Of a DNA stretch of 64,000 bases, positions 32,721 through 44,569 are shown piece by piece. The position numbers were made by a program, and so were the translations under genes. The notes below the pieces were generated by a model. It saw only the letters and a program-made list of their open reading frames with translations. It was not told where the DNA came from and ran no database searches. Location: NCBI GenBank assembly GCA_016714225.1, contig JADJNS010000004.1:248001-312000 (forward strand), given 5' to 3'. Source of the stretch: Archangiaceae bacterium (GTDB taxonomy: Bacteria > Myxococcota > Myxococcia > Myxococcales > Myxococcaceae). Every line of letters starts with the position of its first letter. Position 1 is the first letter of the stretch.

Positions 32721-33887
32721 GTGCGCAAGCTCGTCTACGCGGTGCTGCCGCTGGCGCTTTCGAGCTGCGGCGGCAACTCGGCTTCTGGGTACATCGGCGG
32801 CGCCGGCGGAGAGCTCTGCCTGCCCGACCGCAAGGTCTGCATCGAGGTGCCGCTCAACGGCCTGCCTCAAGAGACCCAGCTCTTCATTCGGCCGTCGTCC
32901 GACGTGCCGGGCGGCGCGCTGAGCGAGGTCTGGGAGATCGGCCCCAGCGGCACGCTCTTCGCCCGCGAGGCGAAGGTGATCTTCAACTACGAGTACCTGC
33001 TCGACTCGGGCTTCGGCTCCCTCGACCCCACGCTGGTGCGCATCTACACCCGCGAGCTGTTCGACGGCGGCACCTACGGCGACTGGGTCGCCCTCGACGA
33101 CAGCCAGGTCGACCGGGTGCGCCTCGAGATCCGCGGCACCACGCCGCACCTGTCGCCGTTCACGCTGATGCGCACCGATCTGCTGAGCGACGGCGGCATG
33201 CCGATCGAGGGCGACGCCGGCATGGAGAAAGACGCCGGGCCGATCACCTGCCCGCCCCCCTGCATGGCCGGTGGCACCTGCACCGACATGAAGCTCAACA
33301 ACGGCGAGAGCGACATCGACTGCGGCGGCAACAACATGTGCCCCCGCTGCGCCAACAACAAGGTCTGCGCGGTGAGCTCTGACTGCGCCTCGATGCGCTG
33401 CAGCACCCAGTCGTTCACCTGCCGGCCCCCGATTCCCGATGGGGGCGCCGGTGGTGGCGGCGGCGGCGGTGGAGCCGGTGGTGGCGCGGGCGGCGGTGCG
33501 GGCGGCGGCACTGCCGGCGGCCGCGCTGGCGGGCAGGGTGGCGGTGGCACCGCCGGGGGTGGCACCGCGGGCGGCGGTACGGCCGGTGGCGGCGCTGCCG
33601 GTGGCACCTCGGGCGGATCTGCCGGCGGCACTTCGGGCGGCTCGGCGGGCGGTACCTCGGGCGGCTCGGCCGGCGGCACCTCGGGCGGCTCTGCTGGCGG
33701 CACCTCGGGCGGGTCGGCCGGCGGCACCTCGGGCGGCTCTGCGGGCGGTACCTCGGGCGGCTCTGCGGGCGGCACCTCGGGCGGGTCGGCGGGCGGCACC
33801 TCGGGCGGCTCGGCAGGCGGCACGTCGGGCGGCGGCGGAGCCAGCGGCGGCAACGCAGGCGGCACCGGCGGCCTGGGCGGCGGTTGA
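32721..33887 (+). CDS. Cys-rich lipoprotein with long AGGTSGGS repeat tail
   Basis: This 388-residue protein starts at GTG, with lipobox LSSC in VRKLVYAVLPLALSSC. Residues about 25-155 form a domain with ELCLPDRKVCIEVPLNGLP and TPHLSPFTLMRTD. Next is a Cys-rich motif common in myxobacterial surface proteins (ESDIDCGGNNMCPRCANNK, then CASMRCSTQSFTC). The last roughly 150 residues are almost pure Gly/Ala/Ser/Thr, with about ten AGGTSGGS units. A Gly-rich C-terminus with no folded domain after it is unusual. It may be an extended stalk or a biofilm/surface polymer segment. Confidence 0.8.
   Translation: MRKLVYAVLPLALSSCGGNSASGYIGGAGGELCLPDRKVCIEVPLNGLPQETQLFIRPSSDVPGGALSEVWEIGPSGTLFAREAKVIFNYEYLLDSGFGSLDPTLVRIYTRELFDGGTYGDWVALDDSQVDRVRLEIRGTTPHLSPFTLMRTDLLSDGGMPIEGDAGMEKDAGPITCPPPCMAGGTCTDMKLNNGESDIDCGGNNMCPRCANNKVCAVSSDCASMRCSTQSFTCRPPIPDGGAGGGGGGGGAGGGAGGGAGGGTAGGRAGGQGGGGTAGGGTAGGGTAGGGAAGGTSGGSAGGTSGGSAGGTSGGSAGGTSGGSAGGTSGGSAGGTSGGSAGGTSGGSAGGTSGGSAGGTSGGSAGGTSGGGGASGGNAGGTGGLGGG
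33594..33836 (+). repeat. Tandem 24-bp coding repeats (AGGTSGGS units)
   Basis: About ten near-identical 24-bp units of the type GGCGGCACCTCGGGCGGCTC encode A-G-G-T-S-G-G-S. Variation is mostly at third bases. The block is preceded by a more irregular Gly-rich region from about 33440. High identity makes copy-number change by slippage likely. Confidence 0.85.
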
Positions 33888-33905
33888 CCGCGCAGGGCGA
33901 GCCGG

Positions 33906-34063
33906 TCGAACCCTGCCGTCGCCTCACGAAGGCTCAGGCGCAGATACTCCCTCGTATTGCGGCGCACGCCGTGCTGCTTGAAGCCGGGAGTATGCGGCGC
34001 TGAGCGTTCCAGCCGCGGGGGCACCCATTCGACTTCGCCGCGGCGCGGCTCCGCTCAGGGTGC
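33906..34063 (+). repeat. Dispersed intergenic repeat, copy 3 of 3
   Basis: This block of about 158 bp has the same landmarks and orientation as copies at 6800 and 29887. It opens with TCGAACCCTGCCGTCGC, then CAGATACTCCCTCGTATTG, CTGCTTGAAGCCGGGAGTAT and GCACCCATTCGACTTCGCCG, and ends GCTCAGGGTGC. It separates the convergent lipoprotein and sigma-54 activator genes. No coding capacity is apparent. Confidence 0.8.
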
Positions 34064-34066
34064 TCG

Positions 34067-35402
<1,336 letters not shown>

Positions 35403-35494
35403 TCAGGGCGTTCGGAACACGGACTATACCGTTGACGACCGAAGGATAAAGCGCGACGTAGTGACCACTTTCATTCACAGGGAGTGCACTGCAA

Positions 35495-36811
<1,317 letters not shown>

Positions 36812-36847
36812 AGCACCCCTCCACGTAACGAAGAAAGAGCACTCATC

Positions 36848-37786
36848 ATGATCAAGAAGCGGAAGATTGGTCTCATCGGTGGTGGTCAGATCGGCGGCAA
36901 CCTCGCGCTGCTCAGCGTGCAGAAGCAGCTCGGCGACGTGCTGCTCTACGACATTCCCGCGGCCGAAGGCCTCATCAAGGGCAAGGCCCTCGACATCAAC
37001 CAGCTCTCGGCGGTCGACGGCTATGACTGCCGCGTCACCGCGTCGTCGAACCCGGCCGACCTGGCCGGCAGCGACGTGATCATCATCACCGCCGGCGTGC
37101 CCCGCAAGCCGGGCATGTCGCGTGAAGATCTGCTCGAAGTGAACCTGAAGATCATCAAAGACGTGGCCGCCAACATCAAGCAGCACGCGCCCAACGCCTT
37201 CGTGATCAACGTCGCCAACCCGCTCGACGCGATGGTCTACGCGCTGCACAAGATCACCGGCTTCGACAAGAAGATGGTCTGCGGCATGGCCGGCGTGCTC
37301 GACTCGTCGCGCTTCAAGTTCTTCGTGGCCGAGGCGCTCAACTGCTCGATTCGCGACATCGAGGCGCTGGTGCTCGGCGGCCACGGCGACGACATGGTGC
37401 CGCTGCTCCGCCACACCACCGTCGGCGGGGTGCCGATCACCAAGCTGCTGCCGAAAGAGAAGCTCGACGCCATCGTCAAGCGCACCCGCACCGGCGGCGC
37501 CGAGCTGGTCGAGCTGTACAAGACCGGCAGCGCCTACTTCGGGCCCGCCGCGTCGTCGATCGCCATGGCCGAGTCGTTCTTGCTCGACCGCAAGCGCATT
37601 CTCCCGGTCGCCGCGCTGCTCGAGGGTGAGTACGGCATCAAGGGCTACTTCATCGGCGCGCCTGCTCAAATAGGCGCCAACGGCGTCGAGAAGGTGCTCG
37701 AGCTCGACCTCGAGGCCTCCGAGAAGGCCGAGCTCGAGAAGTCGTTCGCCAGCGTGAAGAAGACCGTCGACAGCGTGAAGCTCTGA
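36848..37786 (+). CDS. mdh: Malate dehydrogenase (LDH-like type)
   Basis: This 312-residue NAD-dependent enzyme interconverts malate and oxaloacetate. The Rossmann motif GGGQIGGN is near the N-terminus. The substrate-binding Arg residues are in GVPRKPGMSREDLL, the catalytic Asp in NPLDAMVY, and the catalytic His in LGGHGDDMVPLLR. Arg in the mobile loop at the usual Gln of lactate dehydrogenases indicates malate rather than lactate. An AAGAAAGAG Shine-Dalgarno precedes the ATG. It forms a TCA-cycle pair with icd. Confidence 0.96.
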   Translation: MIKKRKIGLIGGGQIGGNLALLSVQKQLGDVLLYDIPAAEGLIKGKALDINQLSAVDGYDCRVTASSNPADLAGSDVIIITAGVPRKPGMSREDLLEVNLKIIKDVAANIKQHAPNAFVINVANPLDAMVYALHKITGFDKKMVCGMAGVLDSSRFKFFVAEALNCSIRDIEALVLGGHGDDMVPLLRHTTVGGVPITKLLPKEKLDAIVKRTRTGGAELVELYKTGSAYFGPAASSIAMAESFLLDRKRILPVAALLEGEYGIKGYFIGAPAQIGANGVEKVLELDLEASEKAELEKSFASVKKTVDSVKL

Positions 37787-37848
37787 CCTTCGCGGAGCAC
37801 CTGGCGCTGTTCGCCAGCGCCACCCGAGAAGATCGCACCGCGCACGCG

Positions 37849-38712
37849 GTGTTCGCCGACTACCTGCTCGAGCGCGGAGACCTGAGGGGTGAGGCCCTCG
37901 CGCTCGAGCTGTCGGGGCAGTACAGCCGCCTGGCCCAGCTCACCCGCAAGCACTTGCGCGAGTGGCTGGGACCTTGGGCCGAGCTCGTCGACCCCGCCGC
38001 GTGCGAGCTGTTCGGCGGGTTCCCGGTGAAGCTCGCGTTCAAGCGCGGCGCGCCGGCGAGCGCGCTCGAGGCGCTGCCGCCGACGCTCAAGCACCTCGCC
38101 GCCGACTGGCGGGTCTTGAGCGCGCTGGCCGAGCGGCCTCCCCGCGGCCTCGAGGTGCTCGAGGTCACCGTCGGGCTGGGCATGGCGTTCTCCGACTTTC
38201 GGGCGCTGGCCGAAGAGCTCGACCCGATCGCGAAGATCGTCGCGCCCCGGCTGCAGCTGGTGATCGACGGCTTCGCCGGGGTCGAGGCAGCCACCTTCGT
38301 GGCCGAAGGCTTTCTGCGCAGCGCGCTGGCCGAGCGCGAGGTGGTGACGCTGCTCGTGCGCGACGGCTCGATGGACGCCGCGTGCAGCTGGCTCTACCAG
38401 GCGCCGCAGTGGGGCGGGGGAGACCGCTGGGGCGCGCGCTGGGGCGGCAGCGAGGTGATCTTGTCGCGCGACGAGCGGGGCCGCTTCACCCAGGTGCACG
38501 TCGACGTCTCGTTCGACGACGACAAGGCGATCGCCGCCCGCTGCGCCAGCGCCGCCTCGCTGCTCTCTCAGCTGCGCCGTATGGACCCGACCCACGTCGA
38601 GGTGCTGGTGCGCGACGGCCAACGGGTTGGCAAGCGCCTGCTCGACACGCTCAACGCGCCCAAGCGCTTTCTCCCACGTGTAGGGAAGGTGCGGGTGGTG
38701 CGAAAAAAGTAA
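37849..38712 (+). CDS. TIGR02996-type (repeat-companion domain) protein, unknown function
   Basis: The protein has 287 residues from the GTG at 37849. The N-terminal FADYLLERGDLRGEALALE matches the D-(Y/W)-L-x-E-R-G-D-x-R-G-E signature of a small domain expanded in myxobacteria and planctomycetes. The sequence upstream in frame (from CTG at 37783) encodes LTFAEHLALFASATREDRTAHAV, which looks like the missing start of this domain. The true start may therefore be non-canonical and overlap the mdh stop. The rest contains no motif I recognise (PLTLKHLAADWRVLSAL-like and WGGSEVILSRDERGRF segments). It is probably cytoplasmic. Confidence 0.65.
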   Translation: MFADYLLERGDLRGEALALELSGQYSRLAQLTRKHLREWLGPWAELVDPAACELFGGFPVKLAFKRGAPASALEALPPTLKHLAADWRVLSALAERPPRGLEVLEVTVGLGMAFSDFRALAEELDPIAKIVAPRLQLVIDGFAGVEAATFVAEGFLRSALAEREVVTLLVRDGSMDAACSWLYQAPQWGGGDRWGARWGGSEVILSRDERGRFTQVHVDVSFDDDKAIAARCASAASLLSQLRRMDPTHVEVLVRDGQRVGKRLLDTLNAPKRFLPRVGKVRVVRKK

Positions 38713-38782
38713 TGGCGCTCAAGAGCGTTCGAATAGAGTTCGCGCGCGGTCGCGGTCCACTTCACACAGGGGAAACTCGAAC

Positions 38783-39197
38783 ATGGTCTACGGAATTTGG
38801 CTGGCGCTTTTGGGCGTCCTTGCAGTTCCCAGCTTGATCATCGCGAAGAAGCCCAATGCGAAGGAGCTCATCGACAAGATCACTCCCTACCCAGGGGTGG
38901 ATCGGCGCCATCTCTTGCTTGTGGGGCGTGTGGGGCATCATCTCGGCGGTGCTGAACATCGGCTGGCTCAGCACCTGGCCGATCTGGTGGATCTCGTGGC
39001 TCGCCGGCTCGGTGCTCCAGGCCGCGCTCGGCCTCATTCTCGGCATCGGGACCCTGAAGACCTTCATCAAGAACCCCACCGCGCAGGCCAAGATGGACGA
39101 GACGCTCGCCAAGCTGTCGCCCAAGCAGGGCATGCTCGGCCTCGTCGCGATCGGCATGGGCGTCTGGGTCATCGTCTCGAGCATCTTGTTCCACTGA
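38783..39197 (+). pseudogene. Small membrane protein interrupted by one extra C
   Basis: The start is ATG (MVYGIWLALLGVLAVPSLII) with AGGGGAAA upstream. After ELIDKITPY the frame breaks in the CCC at 38890-38892. Removing one C restores QGWIGAISCLWGVWGIISAVL and a 137-residue protein. It has four hydrophobic helices, two before and after a WLSTWPIWWISWLAG segment, then a charged loop (KNPTAQAKMDETLAKLSPK) and a final helix. It is followed by a hairpin and a DUF4870-like gene, so the pair may be related. Function is unknown. Confidence 0.65.
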
Positions 39198-39226
39198 GTT
39201 GACAGGCGATCTTTCGCCGCACTACG

Positions 39227-39265
39227 AACTCCGGCGTTTTCTTCCCATGACGCCGGAGTTCTTTT
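39227..39265 (+). terminator. Hairpin with T-rich end overlapping the Shine-Dalgarno of the next gene
   Basis: The arms AACTCCGGCG (39227-39236) and CGCCGGAGTT (39251-39260) are perfectly complementary, with a 14-nt loop and then CTTTT. It looks like an intrinsic terminator for the small membrane protein gene. The right arm contains the GGAG that serves as ribosome-binding site for the TTG start at 39264, so folding would hide it. Confidence 0.65.
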
Positions 39266-39629
39266 GACGCCCCAGCCGCCCTCGCAGCAGCAGCAGCAGC
39301 AGCAGATCTCTCCGGTCGGCGGCGGCGCCGAGACCGTTCGCGAGCAAGACAAGCCTCACCTGGTGCTCGCCTACATTCTCGGGTTGTTCCTGATTCCACT
39401 GCTCACCGTGAAAGACAGCCCCTTCGTTCAGTGGCACGCGAAGCAGGGCATGGTGCTCTCGCTGGTGGGGTTGGCGTCGTTGGTGATTGCCTACGTGCCG
39501 GTGCTCGGCTACGTCGTGTGCCCGCTGTGGGTGGGTATGGCGGTGATGGCGGTGATGGCCATCGTGAAAGCTTTCGCAGGGCAGCGGTGGCGCATTCCGG
39601 TCATCGCCGACCTGGCAGAGAAGTTCTGA
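39264..39629 (+). CDS. DUF4870-type small membrane protein with poly-Gln N-terminus
   Basis: This 121-residue protein apparently starts at TTG (MTPQPPSQQQQQQQ), because no ATG or GTG lies upstream of the conserved part. GGAG is spaced 5 nt before it. Residues about 30-120 match DUF4870 (PHLVLAYILGLFLIPLL, FVQWHAKQGMVLSLVGL, WVGMAVMAVMAIVKAFAGQRWRIPVI): three membrane helices with a conserved His-Ala-Lys-Gln. Its function is unknown. The run of seven Gln is encoded by CAG repeats. A strong terminator follows. Confidence 0.75.
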   Translation: MTPQPPSQQQQQQQISPVGGGAETVREQDKPHLVLAYILGLFLIPLLTVKDSPFVQWHAKQGMVLSLVGLASLVIAYVPVLGYVVCPLWVGMAVMAVMAIVKAFAGQRWRIPVIADLAEKF

Positions 39630-39642
39630 AGTTTGCAAAGAG

Positions 39643-39679
39643 AAAGCCCGGCTTCCCTGGGAGGGGGGGCCGGGCTTTT
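39643..39679 (+). terminator. Rho-independent terminator after the DUF4870 gene
   Basis: AAAGCCCGGC and GCCGGGCTTT form a perfect 10-bp stem around a G-rich loop, followed by TTTC and further T-rich DNA. It lies 13 bp after the stop codon and may also end the convergent zinc-ribbon transcript (stop at 39712). Confidence 0.85.
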
Positions 39680-39711
39680 CGTTTCTTTCAGGGCGGTGAC
39701 GCGCTCAGCGC

Positions 39712-40071
39712 TCAGCGATCTTCGTCGGCGTCTTCGTCGACGTCTTCATCGTCGTCGTCTTCGTCGTCATCGTCTTCGTCGTCGGCGTCGTCGTCATCGA
39801 CGTCGTCTTCTTCTTCCTCTTCCTCGTCATCGTCGTCGTCGGCTTCGTCGATGTCTTCCGACTCGATGGTCATGGTGAGGGTGAAGCGCTTGGCCATCGA
39901 CGCGACCTGACCGGTCATCTCGGTCAGCGCGGCGATGAAGTCGTCGACCGCCGACTGTGGCGCCTTCACGTTGCAGTGCGGACACTCGAGCTTCTCGGTG
40001 CCGTCGATGATGTCGTGGGCGTCGAGCTCGAAGCTCCCCTCACATTTGACGCAGGTGAAATCGATCGTCAT
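39712..40071 (-). CDS. Zinc-ribbon protein with polyacidic C-terminal tail
   Basis: This 119-residue protein starts at the ATG (MTIDFTCVKCEGSFELDAHD) preceded by GGGAGAGG 8 nt upstream. CVKC and CPHC (about residues 7-10 and 32-35) form a zinc ribbon. A short helical segment follows (VDDFIAALTEMTGQVASMAKRF). The last 50 residues contain 42 Asp/Glu. Such tails mimic nucleic acid or bind basic proteins. The role is unknown, though transcription- or ribosome-related contacts are plausible. It is divergent from the acyl-CoA synthetase gene. Confidence 0.75.
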   Translation of the reverse strand: MTIDFTCVKCEGSFELDAHDIIDGTEKLECPHCNVKAPQSAVDDFIAALTEMTGQVASMAKRFTLTMTIESEDIDEADDDDDEEEEEEDDVDDDDADDEDDDDEDDDDEDVDEDADEDR

Positions 40072-40135
40072 GGTGCTGGCCTCTCCCGCGGTGGGCAGAT
40101 AGGCAGCGCTGCCGGCCAAGTCAACGGAATCAACC

Positions 40136-41935
40136 ATGCTCCCCAAGACGATCGTCCACCGCTTCCACGAGCAGGCCGAGCGCCTCGAGCACCGCCCGGC
40201 GCTCTGGTCGAAACGCGGGGGCTCGTACGTGCCGACCAGCTGGCGGGAGTACGCCGCCAGGGTGCAGCAGTTCGCGCTGGGCCTCATCGCCCTGGGCTTC
40301 CCCGAGGGGGCCCGGCTGTGCGTGATGGGCTTCAACCGTGAAGAGTGGCTGGTGGCCGACGTGGCGGCGATGGCGGCGGGTGGGGTGCCGGTGGGGCTGT
40401 ACGTCACCTCGAGCGCCGAGCAGCTGCAGTACCTGGTCGGGCACTGTGAGGCGCCCATCGCGCTGGTCGAGAACGAGCAGTACCTCGACCGCCTGCTCTC
40501 GGTGCGGGGCGAGCTGCCCCACCTCAAAGAGGTGATCGTGATGGAGCCCCCGGCGCGGCCGCGACCGGGCGTGCGCACGTACGCCGAGGTGCTGGCGCTG
40601 GGCGCGAAGTCGCCCGACACCGAGTACTGGGCGCGGGTCGAGCGGCTCAAGCCCGAAGCGCTGGCCACCCTCATCTACACCTCGGGCACCACCGGCCACC
40701 CCAAGGGCGTGATGATCAGCCACCACAACATCGTGTGGACGGTGCAGCAGCTCTTGCACTGCGGCGACTTCGGCGACGAAGAGGTGCTGCTGAGCTACCT
40801 GCCGCTCTCGCACATCGCCGAGCAGGCGGCGTCGATCTACGTGCCCATCTTCAAGGGCTACCAGGTGTACTTCGCCGAGAGCCTCGACAAGCTGCCCGAA
40901 GACCTGCGCCGGGTGCGGCCGACCATCTTCTTCGGCGTGCCCCGGGTGTGGGAGAAGTTCATGGGCCGCGCGCAGGCCCGCATGGCCGAGCTCAAGGGCA
41001 CCAAGAAGCGCCTGCTCGACTGGGCGCGGGGAGTCACGCTGCGCTACCACCAGCACCTGCTCGAAGGGCGCGCGCTGCCGGTGTCCCTGGGCGCGCAGTA
41101 CGCCGCGGCCACCCGGCTGGTGCACGCGGGCCTGAAGGCGCGCATCGGGTTCGACCGCTGCAACATCTTCATCACCTCGGCCGCGCCGATCGGCCGCGAG
41201 GTGCTCGACTTCTTCGCCTCGGTCGACATCGTGCTGCGCGAGGTCTACGGCCAGAGCGAGGTCACCGGGCCCACCACGGTGAACACCCAGCGCCACACCC
41301 GGCTGGGCACGCTGGGCCGCCCCATGCCGGGCGTCGAGGTGAGCATCGCCGACGACGGAGAGATTCTCGCCCGCGGTCAGAACATCTGCATGGGCTACTA
41401 CAAAGAGCCCCAGGCCACCGCCGAGCTGATCGACTCGAAGGGGTGGCTGCACTCGGGCGACGCCGGCGAGCTCGACGCCGAGGGCTATCTGCGCGTCACC
41501 GGCCGCAAGAAGGAGATCATCGTCACCTCGGGCGGCAAGAAGACCGCGCCGGCCAACATCGAAGCGATGCTCAAGCTCATCGCCCCGGTGGGCAACGCCC
41601 TGGTGGTGGGAGACAACCGCAACTACCTGGTCGCGCTGCTCGCCCTCGACCCCGAGAAGACCGAAGCCTTCGGCGCGGCCCGGAAGTGGCCGACCACCCC
41701 CCAGGGGCTGGCGACGCACGCCCCCTTCCGCCGCTATCTCGAAGAGGCCCTCGAGCGCGAAGTGAACCCCCGCCTGTCGAAGTTCGAGACCATCAAGAAG
41801 TTCGACGTGCTGCCGAACGACTTCACCATCGAAGGCGGCGAGCTCACCTCGACCATGAAGGTGCGCCGCAAGGTCACCGCCGACAAGTACCAGGCCCGCA
41901 TCGACGCGCTCTACGCCGAGAGCCAGGCGGCGTAG
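40136..41935 (+). CDS. Long-chain acyl-CoA synthetase (AMP-forming)
   Basis: This 599-residue ANL-superfamily enzyme activates fatty acids to acyl-CoA through acyl-AMP. The P-loop is LIYTSGTTGHPKGVMISHHN, the A5 motif YGQSEVTGPTT, A7 WLHSGDAGELDAEGYL and A8 VTGRKKEIIVTSGGKK. The C-terminal domain ends near STMKVRRKV, which carries the catalytic Lys. The length and the GGKK variant place it with FAA1-type (COG1022) synthetases. There is no signal peptide. No partner gene lies next to it. Confidence 0.93.
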   Translation: MLPKTIVHRFHEQAERLEHRPALWSKRGGSYVPTSWREYAARVQQFALGLIALGFPEGARLCVMGFNREEWLVADVAAMAAGGVPVGLYVTSSAEQLQYLVGHCEAPIALVENEQYLDRLLSVRGELPHLKEVIVMEPPARPRPGVRTYAEVLALGAKSPDTEYWARVERLKPEALATLIYTSGTTGHPKGVMISHHNIVWTVQQLLHCGDFGDEEVLLSYLPLSHIAEQAASIYVPIFKGYQVYFAESLDKLPEDLRRVRPTIFFGVPRVWEKFMGRAQARMAELKGTKKRLLDWARGVTLRYHQHLLEGRALPVSLGAQYAAATRLVHAGLKARIGFDRCNIFITSAAPIGREVLDFFASVDIVLREVYGQSEVTGPTTVNTQRHTRLGTLGRPMPGVEVSIADDGEILARGQNICMGYYKEPQATAELIDSKGWLHSGDAGELDAEGYLRVTGRKKEIIVTSGGKKTAPANIEAMLKLIAPVGNALVVGDNRNYLVALLALDPEKTEAFGAARKWPTTPQGLATHAPFRRYLEEALEREVNPRLSKFETIKKFDVLPNDFTIEGGELTSTMKVRRKVTADKYQARIDALYAESQAA

Positions 41936-41954
41936 GCCATCAAGTCAGGGCAGC

Positions 41955-41990
<36 letters not shown>

Positions 41991-42046
41991 CCGGCTCCGG
42001 TAGGTCGAAGCCCGAAGCCCGAACCCCTAAAAGGCCCCCGCAACGA

Positions 42047-42081
42047 AAACGCCCACGACCCAGGTCAGGTCGTGAGCGTTT
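42047..42081. terminator. Bidirectional hairpin terminator between convergent genes
   Basis: AAACGC-C-CACGACC and GGTCGTG-A-GCGTTT pair into a 13-bp stem with one mismatch and a 7-nt loop. A and T runs flank both sides, so it suits termination of both the acyl-CoA synthetase and gltA transcripts. Confidence 0.75.
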
Positions 42082-42107
42082 GAACGGCGAAGGGCGCGCC
42101 CTCTAAC

Positions 42108-43400
<1,293 letters not shown>

Positions 43401-43453
43401 GGCAGAGGGGGTTCTCTTGGAGAACCCGAGGGTTTTCAACGAAAAAGAGACGA

Positions 43454-44101
43454 ATGCAGCGAAGAGCCCTGGTGATTTTGAGCGTGATGGTGGCCGGCGC
43501 GGTGGCGCTGAGGCTCACCTGGCCCGAGGTCTTCGACCCTCATGCGGGCATCGCGTGGCTCAAAACCATGAGCCTGGGGCAGCAGATCGCGGTGTTCGTG
43601 CTCGCCTACACCGTGCTCACCACCCTCGCGGTGCCGGCGGTCGCCTTTCACGTGGCGGCGGGCATCGCCTTCGGGGTCGAGCGCGGCATTCCCATCGCGC
43701 TGCTGGGCGGCAACCTCGCCTCGAACCTGCACTTCGGCATCGGGCGCGCGCTGGGGGCCGAGCGCCTGCAGCGCTGGCTGCAGGCCAGGGGCGTGCTCGG
43801 CTACCTCGACCGCCACAGCATCGTCTCGATGATGCTGATGCGCGCGCTGCCGCTGCCGTTCGTGGGCGTCAACGTGGGGTGCGGAGCCGCGGGCATCAAG
43901 TGGCACCACTTCGCCATCGGCTCGGGCCTGGGCCTGGTCGCCGCCACCACCGTGCAGACCCTCTTCGCCGCCGAGCTGTACCAGGGCGTCGACGGCGCCA
44001 ACGTGAAGGCGCTGGCCATCGCCGGGGGCGCCGCGCTGGGGCTGGTGGCGCTGGCCGCCCTGGGCTCGTGGCTGCGCAATCGAAGCCGGCCTGCCGCGTA
44101 G
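43454..44101 (+). CDS. VTT (TVP38/TMEM64, DedA-related) membrane protein
   Basis: This 215-residue polytopic protein has a VTT-domain core (PF09335): VPAVAFHVAAGIAFGVERGIPIALLGGNLASNLHFGIGRALG and RHSIVSMMLMRALPLPFVGVNVGCGAAG. It has about six hydrophobic segments and a short basic C-terminus. Members transport or scramble lipids or support envelope homeostasis in other bacteria; the exact role here is unknown. The start is ATG. A PspC-type gene follows after 8 bp, so the two are probably co-transcribed and envelope-related. Confidence 0.82.
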   Translation: MQRRALVILSVMVAGAVALRLTWPEVFDPHAGIAWLKTMSLGQQIAVFVLAYTVLTTLAVPAVAFHVAAGIAFGVERGIPIALLGGNLASNLHFGIGRALGAERLQRWLQARGVLGYLDRHSIVSMMLMRALPLPFVGVNVGCGAAGIKWHHFAIGSGLGLVAATTVQTLFAAELYQGVDGANVKALAIAGGAALGLVALAALGSWLRNRSRPAA

Positions 44102-44109
44102 GGCAGGGC

Positions 44110-44493
44110 ATGGTGAACAAGACCTGCCCCGCCTGCTGTGAAGAGATCGCCCGCCGCGCCATTCGCTGCTCGCACTGCGGCTCGCGCCAGCCCGACGCGC
44201 CCCTGATGCACCGCGCGCTACCCGGCCGGGTCGCCGGCGGCGTCTGCACCGCGCTCTCGCTGCAGCTGGGGTGGGACCCGGTGCTGGTGCGCGTGCTCTT
44301 CGTGCTCAGCCTCGCAGTGAGCGCAGGGCTCACCTTCTGGGGCTACGCGCTGCTGTGGGTGCTCACCCCGTTCGAGGCCGAGGGGCAGAGCCCGGCGGCG
44401 CAGACCTTCGATTGGCTCAAGCACCTGTTCGCACGCGCCGACTCGTCGGTTCAGGCGCCGGCGCCCGAATCGAAGGATCAGCAGACGATCTGA
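44110..44493 (+). CDS. PspC-domain protein with N-terminal zinc ribbon
   Basis: This 127-residue protein starts at the ATG giving MVNKTCPACCEEIARRAIRCSHCG: CPAC and CSHC form a zinc ribbon. A PspC domain follows (PGRVAGGVCTALSLQLGWDPVLVRVLFVLSLAVSAGL and a second helix with YALLWVLTPFE). The C-terminal tail is polar. PspC proteins sense membrane stress, and zinc-ribbon versions are widespread but uncharacterised. GGGCAGGG lies just upstream. Confidence 0.82.
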   Translation: MVNKTCPACCEEIARRAIRCSHCGSRQPDAPLMHRALPGRVAGGVCTALSLQLGWDPVLVRVLFVLSLAVSAGLTFWGYALLWVLTPFEAEGQSPAAQTFDWLKHLFARADSSVQAPAPESKDQQTI

Positions 44494-44530
44494 CCGGTCG
44501 TCGAAGCCACCCCATCGTTCCAGCTCGAGC

Positions 44531-44569
44531 TCCCCTCACCCCAACCCTCTCCCTCAGGGAGAGGGAGGG
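44531..44569 (-). repeat. Palindromic intergenic repeat (CTCCCTC family), copy B
   Basis: This is the same motif as at 19484 in inverted orientation: CCCTCACCCCAACCCTCTC followed by CCTCAGGGAGAGGG. The stem has a 2-nt loop here. It lies in the 146-bp gap between the PspC and ftsB genes and may end the PspC transcript. Confidence 0.75.

Noticed and set aside
33436..33880. Regularly spaced repeats that might be a CRISPR array
   Set aside because: Units are 24 bp, contiguous and in frame (AGGTSGGS) inside a lipoprotein gene, with no spacers.
29887..34063. Insertion sequence remnants in the three dispersed repeats
   Set aside because: No transposase-like coding remnant or target duplication is visible; they are too short and better described as MITE/REP-like repeats.
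35403..35494. Sigma-70 promoter for icd based on TTGACG
   Set aside because: Nothing resembling TATAAT occurs 16-18 bp downstream, so I did not list a promoter.
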